The notes below the pieces were generated by a model. It had not been told where the DNA came from, did not search any database, and saw only the letters and a program-made list of their open reading frames with translations. DNA of 44,657 bases, taken from positions 1-44,657 of IMG/VR virus record IMGVR_UViG_3300047481_001561, one strand, 5' to 3'. This document shows positions 10,116 through 18,454 of this stretch, piece after piece. This DNA comes from a virus. The position numbers were made by a program, and so were the translations under genes. The stretch's first letter is position 1. Every line of letters begins with the position of its first letter.

Positions 10116-13100
10116 TTATCTCCTAATTAATGTTGGCTGTATACCAAACGTACTAGATATAGCTTGTCTCGTAGATCCACCGCTTCTAGTAATTTCTGAG
10201 CTTGCCATCTCGCCGATTATTAGCTCAACTCTTCTATTACCTTGACTATCTGTAGTTTCTTTTTGCTGTACTTGTTGTCCACTGTAGTTATGTATATCTA
10301 TTTTAACATTCCCTCTACTTGATTTTTCGTGTTCTGGATCTCTATAATCGTTTCTCATTTTTACACCAAGAGCACCATCTTTCATACGACTTAAAGGCAT
10401 TATTGCTTCTGGACCTGCTTCTCCCATTAAACCTAATCCATCAGCAGCTTTAAATAAGGTAGGTTTATTTACAATTTTATTTGTAAACATTCCCCCTTTA
10501 GCGTATCCTGGTATACTATATTCTCTAGTATAATCCATGGCTCCGCCCATGGCATATTTACGTATTCCTGCATCAAATGCTCCGCCCATTGCCATAGCTC
10601 CACCACCCTGAGCAGCTATAGGTGTACCAAATAAATTACTAAATAAATTACCTAATAATGGTTTTAGTGCATTTACATATAATGCGTGCATTTGTAAGCG
10701 CATTTCATAACGTAATATATCTTGCAAGAAGCTGTTAATTACATCTTTAAAAGCACCTTTACCAGTAGTTGCCCAATTAACAATTGCATCTGCCATACCA
10801 TCAAACATTTTTTCAAACTCATTAGCAAAATTTTTGAACCTATCTGGAACCATAACACTACGTTCTACTAATTCCTTAGCATTTTCAGCGCGTCGTACTA
10901 CCATATTACGTCTAGCATCTAGGTTTGCCAAATCTTGCTCAGCCTTAATTACAGAAGGATCAGTTTTGGGATCTACCTTTTCAACCCCTTCAGCAGCTCT
11001 TTTAGCGGCAGCTAATGCTAATTCTAGTCGTACCTTTTCAGCAGCTATATCGCGCAATTCACGTTCGACATTAAGGTCTATTTGTTTAATTTGTAAGTTA
11101 GCACTAAGCCTATTTTTCTCATCTTGAGTATACATACCTAAACTATCAAGAATATCAAATCGTTGTTGGTCTATGGCAAGCTCATGTGACTTTAGTTCCG
11201 CTATACTTTCGTAAATTAATTTCTCGGCCTCTAACTGACTTAATCGTAATGCATCTTGCTCAGCAATTTGTTTAGTAGTTAAATTGGAATCTTCTACTGA
11301 TCTAGTAATAGCTTCTACTGCTTTTCTAACGGCTTCATTTGCCTGTATTTGTTCTCTTGTTTTATCAACTATTTGACTTAGCGAAGCTAATCTGGCCTGA
11401 TCACCTGCACTTATTTGCCCATCTACTCCATACTGTTTTACAAGGTCTTCTCTGAAAACGTTCAATCGACCTTCTTCTTCTGCTAGAGTTTTTGCTTCGC
11501 CGGCCCTTTCTCTGCCCATTTGCAGTCCACGCAACCTTCTATCTTGGTCTTGCCTCATGCGTTCTGATTCAGAAGTAGTACCTGTTATAGCACTTTTTCT
11601 TGCGTTAGCTAATTTTATTTCTCTGTCAAGCGTACGTTCTGTAATTTGCAAATTATAGGCAGCTTGTTTGCCTTGTTCTTCTAAGGCTGTTTTTTGAGCT
11701 AACAGTTCTTTTTTACGACTACGCTCTAGTTCAATTTGACCGGTTTTTTCTGCAAACTGTGTTCCTACTTGTGTGGGATCTTGGCCGGCTTTAAGTGCCA
11801 TATCTCTAGCAGTTTGTGCTCGCTGTAAAGCCGCATCTGCTGCTTGATCTATTAACTTATATTGCTCTTGTAGTACAGTTTGAACTAAATCTAATTGAGC
11901 CCCAAGTCTTTCAGGAGTATCACTGCCTATAGCCCCGATAATATTACTTAACTTATCAAATTCAAATTGTATTTTATCTGTTTGACGTTTGGCTTCAATG
12001 TCTAGTATTTTTATTGCAGCGTCAAAATCAATAGATAATTTTTTAGCTGCAGCATTTGCTACACCTAAAGCAGTTTTAGTTCTTCTTTCCTGTATAGCTA
12101 GCAAATCAGTATTTTCTGGTATTTGTTTTTGTAGTTCTTGAAGTTGTGCATCAAAACTTTTTTGTGTTGTGCCAGAAGTAAATTTACCACCAGTTTCTAA
12201 AAATTGTTTCTTTAGCTCTCTGGCACGCATGCCTTGCTGTATTTTTTCACCAGCATCACTAACAATTCCTTCTCCTGATGTTACTTTGCGCAGCGCTTCT
12301 CTATCTTTAGCATCTTGAATTTCAAGACGTAATAATTCTATTCTATCAGCTAATCTATCTTGACTGGTAATTAACTCTAGTTCTACATCAACCTGTCTTT
12401 TTGATATATCTGCTACAGCTTTAGTACCGCTAACTGTATCTGCAAAACCTTTACTAACAATGTCTTTTTGTGACTGTAATTGTACTTGTGCTAATTTAAG
12501 TTTAAATTGTTCTATACTAGCAGCTACTTGTTCTGCTATGCTTCGTTTAATAAAGGTTTCAGCTTCTTTGCCTAGTGCTTGAATTTCGTTTCGTATTTTT
12601 TCAACGCCTTGTTCTTGTGCAGATACTATTCGTTGTTGTGCTGCTATTTGTTCATCTAGCTCTCTTTTACCAGCATTAGTTAAATTTTTACTTTGTCTGC
12701 GTTTCTCTAAATCAGCTAATTTATCCCTAAAACCTTCTAATTGTTTTGCTGCACTTTCATACGCTGGTTTTAGTTCGTTAAATTGAAATATTAAACTTTG
12801 AATATCTAGCGCGGCTGTGCCAAATAATGATAGGTCTGTATTACTTAATTTATCAAGTCCGGCGGCTACAGTAGTAAATGACTCGTCTGTTAGAGCTTTG
12901 TTTAATTCACCACTATATTTAATAGCACTAGAAAAGAAAGTAGTCATTGGGCTACTATCTTTCATGCTATTCATAAAACTAGCCATAGATTTTTCAGCTA
13001 AATCTCCGCTGTCTTTTAAGCCTTTTAAATATACGCTACTTTCTTGTACGCGTTTATTTACTTGACTAAGAGCAGACTCTACCTCGGCCATTTTATCAGG

Positions 13101-15335
13101 GCCACCAGCCCCTACTGCTTCAGCAACATTTGTTGCTGTTAATCTTGAAGTAGGTATGTCTAATATTTGGGCGTATTGCTGTTTAAAAGCTTCTCTAGCC
13201 GGGCCAGCGGGTAAGGCCTCTATACTAGCCATTACTGCCTTTCCTAGTTGATTAGATAATTTTTCTCCCATACTATCAATGCCAGGAAGAAATCTTAAGA
13301 ATCCTTCAACAAAATTGTCAAACCAACTACTTTCTGCTTTAAACTCATTAAATGCTTTTATAGAGTTTCTTACACTAGTAGTTAGTGAGTCTAAACTATT
13401 TGCATACGCAATTGCTGCTTCTAAACTTAATGAACCTTCCCATTTTTTATTTGTATCTATTGCAGTTTTAGTAACATCTTCTAGTTGTTCTATGCTATCT
13501 TTTAACTTACTAGCACTTTTACTATTAGTACTAAATAAGCTATCTAGTACCTCAAATATTGAATAAGCTACGCCTAAATAACCAAAAAACCTACTTACAG
13601 CATTAAATAGTATGCCAAAGCCTTGAGCTAATGCTTGTATACTTCCTGTAACAATAGTAGTAGCTTTACCTAGGCCTGTCATGCTTTTATCAGCGCCAAC
13701 AGTTTTTACGAGATTACCTATAGCTCCGCCTACACCTTCACTATATACATCCTTACTAACTTGTTCGCGAGCTTTTGCACCAGCATACTGTGCTTGAGCT
13801 TTTCTTACATTTTGTTCAATTTGCCAAGTTCTGGATAGTATAGTTGCTTCTTTATCCATTGCATTTTGAGTTAAATCATGAGCAATATTAATTTTAGTTT
13901 GAATATCAAGTATACGCTTTTCAATGTCTAGTACCGCTTGGGCTTTCATGGCTTTTTGTTTTTGCAAATCATTGCCACGAGTTAGTTGATTGTTTATTTT
14001 AGCTTCTTCTGTTTGAATTTCTTTAGCTGTACGTATTCGCTGATTATCAGGATCATACCCACTACTTCTAAAACCTTTACCGCCCATACCAGCTAATTCA
14101 CGCTTAGCAGTTTCAAGCTGTTTTTCTAGTTCTGGTAAGCCGGCTTTTTGTTGCGCTTTAGTAACTAAATTTTCTTGAAAAGCGGTACCTATATCTTCTA
14201 AGTTAGCTTTTGCACGTTGAGCACTTGCTGTAAGACTTTTTTGCCAATTACCTAGTGCAGGTATGGCTTGTTGTGTAATTTTTACAGCGGCCAGCGCTAT
14301 AGCTGCACCTATTAGGCCTGTGTTATCTGCCAGTACTTTAGCTATAGGGCCTACTACAGTATTTACTACTTTTAATATATCTTGTGCGGTATTTTTAAGT
14401 TCAGCTAACAATTTATCATAGGGATTGCCTTCTTGTGCAATTTCACCAAACTTTTTACGACCTTCCTCTAGCACTGCATTGGCAAATGCTTGGCGACGTT
14501 CAAAATCTGTTAGTTGGCTTTCTGTTTTACCAACTTTACGTGCATAATCTTCAGCTGCTTTACCGGTTTTAGTAAATAAACCTAGTTCGTCCAATAGTTC
14601 TGGTTCTAGTTTAACAATACCGCGACTAAGCCTGCTAACGGCATCACTCATGTTAACACCAAGTGCCTGACTAGCACCTTTTGCTACTTCAGCAACAGCT
14701 AAAATTTGGTCGCGACCTAATCCAGCAGAACTAGCTTTTGTTACTGCTTCGGCTGCTTCGCGAAAACTAACCATGCCATCAGTAGCAGCTACAAAGCTTT
14801 TACTCATGCTTACTAAACTTTGACCTGTAGCGGCTCCTAGCTGTTCCATGCCACGTACCATAATTTCAGTACTCATAGCTTCACGTAGTGCAGTAAATGC
14901 GGCACTTACGGCAAATACGTTTGCAGCATAGGTAGCATATAGTCTAACTAGCCCGCCTAAGCCTTGAGCTTCAGCGGCAAAGTCACGTGCACCAGCTCCT
15001 CCACGACCACTGACTCCGCCAGCAGTTGTATAATCATCCATGGAAGTAGTGCCATATGCAGCACGTCTAGGAGTTGGACGTGTTTGATCACGTGTACTAT
15101 CCTGCATACCTGTACTAACAACAGTGCGCTGTAGTCTAACGGTTGAATCTGGTGCTTCTGTAGCGCGCAAGGCTTGTGCTCCGGTTTTGGTTCCGGTAGC
15201 AGGGATTCCTCCACTAGCTAATTTTTGTGTTTTATCTAGCTTGTTATTTAAATTTTCTACTTCAGCAGTTCGTTTTTTAATAGTACCTTGCTGATCTAAC
15301 AAACTAAGATTAATATTTACTTGATTTTCTGCCAT
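10116..15335 (-). CDS. Tail tape measure protein
   Basis: The protein has 1739 residues, mostly alpha-helical and rich in coiled coil (Glu, Lys, Gln, Ala), with hydrophobic patches near residue 130 (FAVSAAFTAL), 345 (LIGAAIALAAV) and 580-600. The C-terminus carries the GEAGPEAIMPL motif typical of lambda-type tape measures, after a Gly/Ala-rich segment with repeated AMGGA. Tape measures set tail length at roughly 0.15 nm per residue, so a tail of about 260 nm is expected (inference). A consensus promoter lies 56 bases upstream, separating its transcription from the chaperone genes, which end in a terminator at 15441-15475. Confidence 0.95.
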   Translation of the reverse strand: MAENQVNINLSLLDQQGTIKKRTAEVENLNNKLDKTQKLASGGIPATGTKTGAQALRATEAPDSTVRLQRTVVSTGMQDSTRDQTRPTPRRAAYGTTSMDDYTTAGGVSGRGGAGARDFAAEAQGLGGLVRLYATYAANVFAVSAAFTALREAMSTEIMVRGMEQLGAATGQSLVSMSKSFVAATDGMVSFREAAEAVTKASSAGLGRDQILAVAEVAKGASQALGVNMSDAVSRLSRGIVKLEPELLDELGLFTKTGKAAEDYARKVGKTESQLTDFERRQAFANAVLEEGRKKFGEIAQEGNPYDKLLAELKNTAQDILKVVNTVVGPIAKVLADNTGLIGAAIALAAVKITQQAIPALGNWQKSLTASAQRAKANLEDIGTAFQENLVTKAQQKAGLPELEKQLETAKRELAGMGGKGFRSSGYDPDNQRIRTAKEIQTEEAKINNQLTRGNDLQKQKAMKAQAVLDIEKRILDIQTKINIAHDLTQNAMDKEATILSRTWQIEQNVRKAQAQYAGAKAREQVSKDVYSEGVGGAIGNLVKTVGADKSMTGLGKATTIVTGSIQALAQGFGILFNAVSRFFGYLGVAYSIFEVLDSLFSTNSKSASKLKDSIEQLEDVTKTAIDTNKKWEGSLSLEAAIAYANSLDSLTTSVRNSIKAFNEFKAESSWFDNFVEGFLRFLPGIDSMGEKLSNQLGKAVMASIEALPAGPAREAFKQQYAQILDIPTSRLTATNVAEAVGAGGPDKMAEVESALSQVNKRVQESSVYLKGLKDSGDLAEKSMASFMNSMKDSSPMTTFFSSAIKYSGELNKALTDESFTTVAAGLDKLSNTDLSLFGTAALDIQSLIFQFNELKPAYESAAKQLEGFRDKLADLEKRRQSKNLTNAGKRELDEQIAAQQRIVSAQEQGVEKIRNEIQALGKEAETFIKRSIAEQVAASIEQFKLKLAQVQLQSQKDIVSKGFADTVSGTKAVADISKRQVDVELELITSQDRLADRIELLRLEIQDAKDREALRKVTSGEGIVSDAGEKIQQGMRARELKKQFLETGGKFTSGTTQKSFDAQLQELQKQIPENTDLLAIQERRTKTALGVANAAAKKLSIDFDAAIKILDIEAKRQTDKIQFEFDKLSNIIGAIGSDTPERLGAQLDLVQTVLQEQYKLIDQAADAALQRAQTARDMALKAGQDPTQVGTQFAEKTGQIELERSRKKELLAQKTALEEQGKQAAYNLQITERTLDREIKLANARKSAITGTTSESERMRQDQDRRLRGLQMGRERAGEAKTLAEEEGRLNVFREDLVKQYGVDGQISAGDQARLASLSQIVDKTREQIQANEAVRKAVEAITRSVEDSNLTTKQIAEQDALRLSQLEAEKLIYESIAELKSHELAIDQQRFDILDSLGMYTQDEKNRLSANLQIKQIDLNVERELRDIAAEKVRLELALAAAKRAAEGVEKVDPKTDPSVIKAEQDLANLDARRNMVVRRAENAKELVERSVMVPDRFKNFANEFEKMFDGMADAIVNWATTGKGAFKDVINSFLQDILRYEMRLQMHALYVNALKPLLGNLFSNLFGTPIAAQGGGAMAMGGAFDAGIRKYAMGGAMDYTREYSIPGYAKGGMFTNKIVNKPTLFKAADGLGLMGEAGPEAIMPLSRMKDGALGVKMRNDYRDPEHEKSSRGNVKIDIHNYSGQQVQQKETTDSQGNRRVELIIGEMASSEITRSGGSTRQAISSTFGIQPTLIRR

Positions 15336-15390
15336 AGCTACTCCACAGCACTTTGTTCTAGACTACACAACTTTGTGTAAGATTAAACCA

Positions 15391-15419
15391 ATTATATCAC
15401 AAGGGGTTTGAAATGTCAA
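15391..15419 (-). promoter_or_regulatory. Promoter for the tape measure and distal tail genes
   Basis: On the minus strand TTGACA (15414-15419) is followed after 17 bases by TATAAT (15391-15396), a perfect sigma70-type match. It lies between the chaperone terminator and the tape measure start at 15335. It would give the long distal tail genes an independent transcript. Confidence 0.8.
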
Positions 15420-15440
15420 ACACAAAAATTTTTAGTAATA

Positions 15441-15475
15441 AAAAAGCCCACTAACTACTGTTTAGCGGGCTTTTT
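15441..15475 (-). terminator. Intrinsic terminator after the tail chaperone genes
   Basis: On the minus strand AAAAAGCCCGCTAA pairs with TTAGTGGGCTTTTT and ends in a T run. It overlaps the last codons of the T-like frame (stop at 15455). It separates chaperone transcription from the tape measure transcript that starts at its own promoter. Confidence 0.75.
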
Positions 15476-15769
15476 CTGTTTTTCATTTAATATATTGCTA
15501 CGTATACCATCAATTATTCTAATAAGCGTTAGTATAATTTTATGTTCCTGTGGCTCAACTTCTGTATAGTGTAAAATTTCTGTTAGGCCAATATAACTTT
15601 TACCTAAGTATATGCCATTAAATCCTTCCCAGTCATCTTTTAGCATACGGTAGACTAGTAATGCTTGTTGCACTTCTAGTGGTAAGTCGTCCAATTCTAC
15701 GGGTATTTCACTTTCAATTGGCTCTGTACCTAAGTGTTCACACATAGTGAAATAATCTTCTTTAGTCAT
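15455..15769 (-). CDS. Tail assembly chaperone T-like extension (expressed by -1 frameshift)
   Basis: This frame has 104 codons from its own ATG, but is better read as the C-terminal part of a G-T fusion. From the slippery site at 15838-15844 the -1 frame stays open through KLFEEQITVVEKQLKG into MTKEDYFTM with no stop. The fusion would be about 258 residues. The T-like part is acidic and helical (IPVELDDLPLEVQQALLVY). In lambda, gpGT recruits tail tube subunits to the tape measure and is absent from the virion. No convincing ribosome binding site precedes the ATG at 15769, which supports expression by frameshift. Confidence 0.8.
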   Translation of the reverse strand: MTKEDYFTMCEHLGTEPIESEIPVELDDLPLEVQQALLVYRMLKDDWEGFNGIYLGKSYIGLTEILHYTEVEPQEHKIILTLIRIIDGIRSNILNEKQKKPAKQ

Positions 15770-15819
15770 ACCAATTTCACTATTTGAAAAGTATCCTTTT
15801 AGCTGCTTTTCAACTACAG

Positions 15820-16230
15820 TTATTTGTTCTTCGAAAAGTTTCCCAGGTCACTTACCTGTTCACTGACAAAACTATCAAAGTTAGTACTATTTTTCATTAA
15901 ATATAGCGCATTTTCTGCTGTATAATTAAGCTCACTTTCTGGATCTAAAGCACTGACGTCTACTGGAGCTAGCTGTTCTAAGTAACTAATTTTTAATCCG
16001 CGCCAATTTTTAACAGCATTATCTACATATAATTTTAAAAATAGCTCATCGTCAAGTTCTTCTTGTGGCTGACGATTTTTAAATGTAGTTTTAGTTGCTT
16101 TTTTTCGAATATTAATAAGTGTTTCACGACTTAAAAAAGCTACATTAATAATAAATCCTGGCATACCAGGAAATTCTACTTCAACAGCTTTTGATGGTAC
16201 TAGTAAAGATTTTAAACTGAGTTCAGACAT
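15820..16230 (-). CDS. Tail assembly chaperone G-like
   Basis: The protein has 136 residues and sits between the tail tube and tape measure genes, the usual place of lambda G. It ends five codons after a slippery heptamer, G GGA AAC, that is in the correct phase (CTG GGA AAC). Most ribosomes would make this short form and a fraction would shift -1 into the T-like frame. The sequence begins MSELSLKSLLVPSKAVEVEFPG and contains LFLKLYVDNAVKNWRG, similar in style to chaperones that bind tail tube subunits. Confidence 0.85.
   Translation of the reverse strand: MSELSLKSLLVPSKAVEVEFPGMPGFIINVAFLSRETLINIRKKATKTTFKNRQPQEELDDELFLKLYVDNAVKNWRGLKISYLEQLAPVDVSALDPESELNYTAENALYLMKNSTNFDSFVSEQVSDLGNFSKNK
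15838..15844 (-). promoter_or_regulatory. Programmed -1 ribosomal frameshift site (GGGAAAC)
   Basis: On the minus strand the heptamer GGGAAAC has the X XXY YYZ form and is read as CTG GGA AAC in the zero frame. Lambda uses GGGAAAG at the same place in its G-T pair. The -1 frame continues open into the T-like protein, while the zero frame stops at 15820-15822. Confidence 0.85.
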
Positions 16231-16250
16231 ATTTATATTATTTGGTTAGT

Positions 16251-16271
16251 AGGGCTAGCTAATCTAGCCCT
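16251..16271 (-). terminator. Hairpin between tail tube and chaperone genes
   Basis: AGGGCTAG and CTAGCCCT form an 8-bp stem with a 5-base loop in the gap after the tail tube gene. There is no T run. It may be a transcript-stabilising or partially terminating hairpin that raises tail tube mRNA relative to chaperone mRNA. Confidence 0.45.
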
Positions 16272-16276
16272 GTTGG

Positions 16277-17932
16277 TTAAGCAAAATACTTAATAACGAT
16301 TTCGTTATCTTTGATAATGTCAAATTTACCGTTATCATGCCCTTGAGCAGTAAAATTAACAGTAGTTGTAATTACAGACTCAGCATTAACTGTAGGTATA
16401 GTTAATACAGCAGCAGGCATTTGTAGTAAAACTTTTGTAGCATTATTAATACCGCCAATTTCTATTTGTAAAAAGAATTCAGGGTCACTATCACTATTTA
16501 CTTGTGAAATTAAATCACTAAATAGATTAGCACTATATCTATTAGTATTATTAGTTGCATCACCAGTACGTAAATAAGCTGTCAAACTACCAGTTATGCT
16601 TCTACTACCAGTAAAATATGCAATTGGTTGATTAATAGCACCCATATAAGCCGGTGTTAGATAAGTAATATTATTTGTTAGTGTAATACTACCACCAGTT
16701 AATGGCATTGTATATTGTTTTACGTCTGAATCTGCGTTAATTGTGCCGAGATAATTAGGGCTGCTACCTTCTGTACCAATTTTAGTAGCTAATGTAATTG
16801 TGCTTAATTTATTAGCAATAAATGGTGAATCAAATAGTTTTCCTCTGAAGGTGCCTTGTAATTGATTAGTAACGACACCAGTTGTACCTATAGTACCTGT
16901 TCCACCACTAGTAGCTGCGGCAGCAAATCCACTAGGTGTATCTATACGTACAACGCGCCTAGCTTGACCACTCCACTGAATTGTAGCAATAGCGTCTATT
17001 CCAAAATCAATAGTGGCAGTATTCAGTGAACAATCGTGTAATAAAAATGTATTTTGATCAAATACTACAATTAATCCAAAACGCTGTAATTGATGACTAT
17101 TAGAGTTTGTTAATATTAAAGTGGCTGGATCTGATCCGCCTGCCGTACTGTCTTTCCAAGCACCTACTCCAGTTGGCCTTGTATTTATCATATTTGACGA
17201 TGGAGTACCTGCTTGATCAGGACTAAACATTGCGTTCCAAAGTACATTTTCTTCGCAAGTAATTGCTGTAGGTGTACCAGTAGAAGCGAGAGTAATATCA
17301 AAAGTAATAGCTGTGGCTGCTTCAGCACCACTATCAGGATCAAATACAGTAGCTGTAAGCGTATCTCCTGTTGAATAACCTTTGCCGCCATCAGCAATAC
17401 CAAATCCAACTAATTTATTATAAGTCGCTGTAAGTAAAGGATCTGTACCAAATACAGGATATAAAACTGCTGCACGTGTATTTGCACCTGCTGGAGCTGC
17501 ACAAATTACTTGAGTATTAGGACCATAATCGCTGGCAATTGCAGCGGTAGTCGTGTTTAAAGCGGTTTGACTTGGTGGTGATGCAACGTTCCATGCAATC
17601 ATAGCAGTACCACCGTAACTTGGAGTTAGCACCGTTATAGCTCCAGCAGTACCAACTTGAGCTGGACGCATGTATGTACTAAAGCTAAAATCTACCGGAT
17701 TAAGTGAAGTATTAAATGTGCGCTGACCACGTACAGGAGCGTTACCTGTTTCATTAACACCAATAGTTTCTACGGCAGTTGTTTGGCTAAAACTAAGATC
17801 GTCTAATACTTGAATTTCAAAAGTATTACTAGGAAGGTGTCCTGTTGTTTTAATTACACCACGGTTTGGGTCTTCTACCTGTATATTAGTAGTAAAAAAT
17901 ACTTTACTATTACGTAATAAATTAACTGACAT
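16277..17932 (-). CDS. Major tail tube protein
   Basis: The protein has 551 residues, long for a tail tube subunit (usually 150-350), and is rich in beta-forming Thr, Gly, Ala and Asn. The start MSVNLLRNSKVFFTTN and the RGQRTFNTSLNPVDFSFSTYMRP segment resemble tube proteins, and the C-terminus (SVITTTVNFTAQGHDNG) is typical of the last beta strands. The extra length in the middle (about residues 100-330) may be an inserted surface domain. A good ribosome site (AAAGGGAAA) precedes the ATG. It sits between the tail terminator-like gene and the chaperones, as expected for the most abundant tail protein. Confidence 0.8.
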   Translation of the reverse strand: MSVNLLRNSKVFFTTNIQVEDPNRGVIKTTGHLPSNTFEIQVLDDLSFSQTTAVETIGVNETGNAPVRGQRTFNTSLNPVDFSFSTYMRPAQVGTAGAITVLTPSYGGTAMIAWNVASPPSQTALNTTTAAIASDYGPNTQVICAAPAGANTRAAVLYPVFGTDPLLTATYNKLVGFGIADGGKGYSTGDTLTATVFDPDSGAEAATAITFDITLASTGTPTAITCEENVLWNAMFSPDQAGTPSSNMINTRPTGVGAWKDSTAGGSDPATLILTNSNSHQLQRFGLIVVFDQNTFLLHDCSLNTATIDFGIDAIATIQWSGQARRVVRIDTPSGFAAAATSGGTGTIGTTGVVTNQLQGTFRGKLFDSPFIANKLSTITLATKIGTEGSSPNYLGTINADSDVKQYTMPLTGGSITLTNNITYLTPAYMGAINQPIAYFTGSRSITGSLTAYLRTGDATNNTNRYSANLFSDLISQVNSDSDPEFFLQIEIGGINNATKVLLQMPAAVLTIPTVNAESVITTTVNFTAQGHDNGKFDIIKDNEIVIKYFA

Positions 17933-18013
17933 ATTTATTTCCCTTTAATTAAAGGTATTTGTCCAGCTGTTACGAGATGTTTATCTGTATTTGGCTGTTC
18001 AAAATACGGTTGC

Positions 18014-18454
18014 TTACATGACCTGATAACGGACTTGTAAGTTAATCTCGCCAACTGCATAGGGAGCTAATAGGCCCTCATCCGTAGTTATTGAGTCTAT
18101 TAAAATTTCTGTGGTTTCATGGTTATTGTCTGTATCGTATACTAGTCGTCTGTTTAAGTCTATGCAAGTTTCTAAGTCTGCAAGCAATTGTTCTAGTTGC
18201 TCTTGTGCATCTTCTTCGCTTTTACAGTAGACTTTAACACATACTCGTAGTAATCCCCAGGTAAAATCACTAGGAAGATAGTCGCGAGTTTCTGTGCCAG
18301 GACTTAAATAAACGCTGGGAAAATCTTGTATCTCATCCCAAAACTTTAGTTTGGCAAAACTGTTACTGCTTAGGTTAGTTATATATGGTGGATAACCATC
18401 TATAACCTTAAACTTTTCGGCAAGGGCCGCTACAATCTTTGCTCGTTTGCTCAT
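18014..18454 (-). CDS. Tail terminator / minor tail protein (lambda U-like position)
   Basis: The protein has 146 residues with an alternating helix-strand layout: a helical N-terminus (KRAKIVAALAEKFKVI), then strands around VYLSPGTETRDYLP and WGLLRVCVKVYCKSEEDAQEQLEQLLADLE. This matches the size and pattern of tail terminator proteins that cap the tail tube and join it to the head. Its start overlaps the end of the upstream gene by 4 bases (ATGA). The function is inferred from order and shape. Confidence 0.65.
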   Translation of the reverse strand: MSKRAKIVAALAEKFKVIDGYPPYITNLSSNSFAKLKFWDEIQDFPSVYLSPGTETRDYLPSDFTWGLLRVCVKVYCKSEEDAQEQLEQLLADLETCIDLNRRLVYDTDNNHETTEILIDSITTDEGLLAPYAVGEINLQVRYQVM

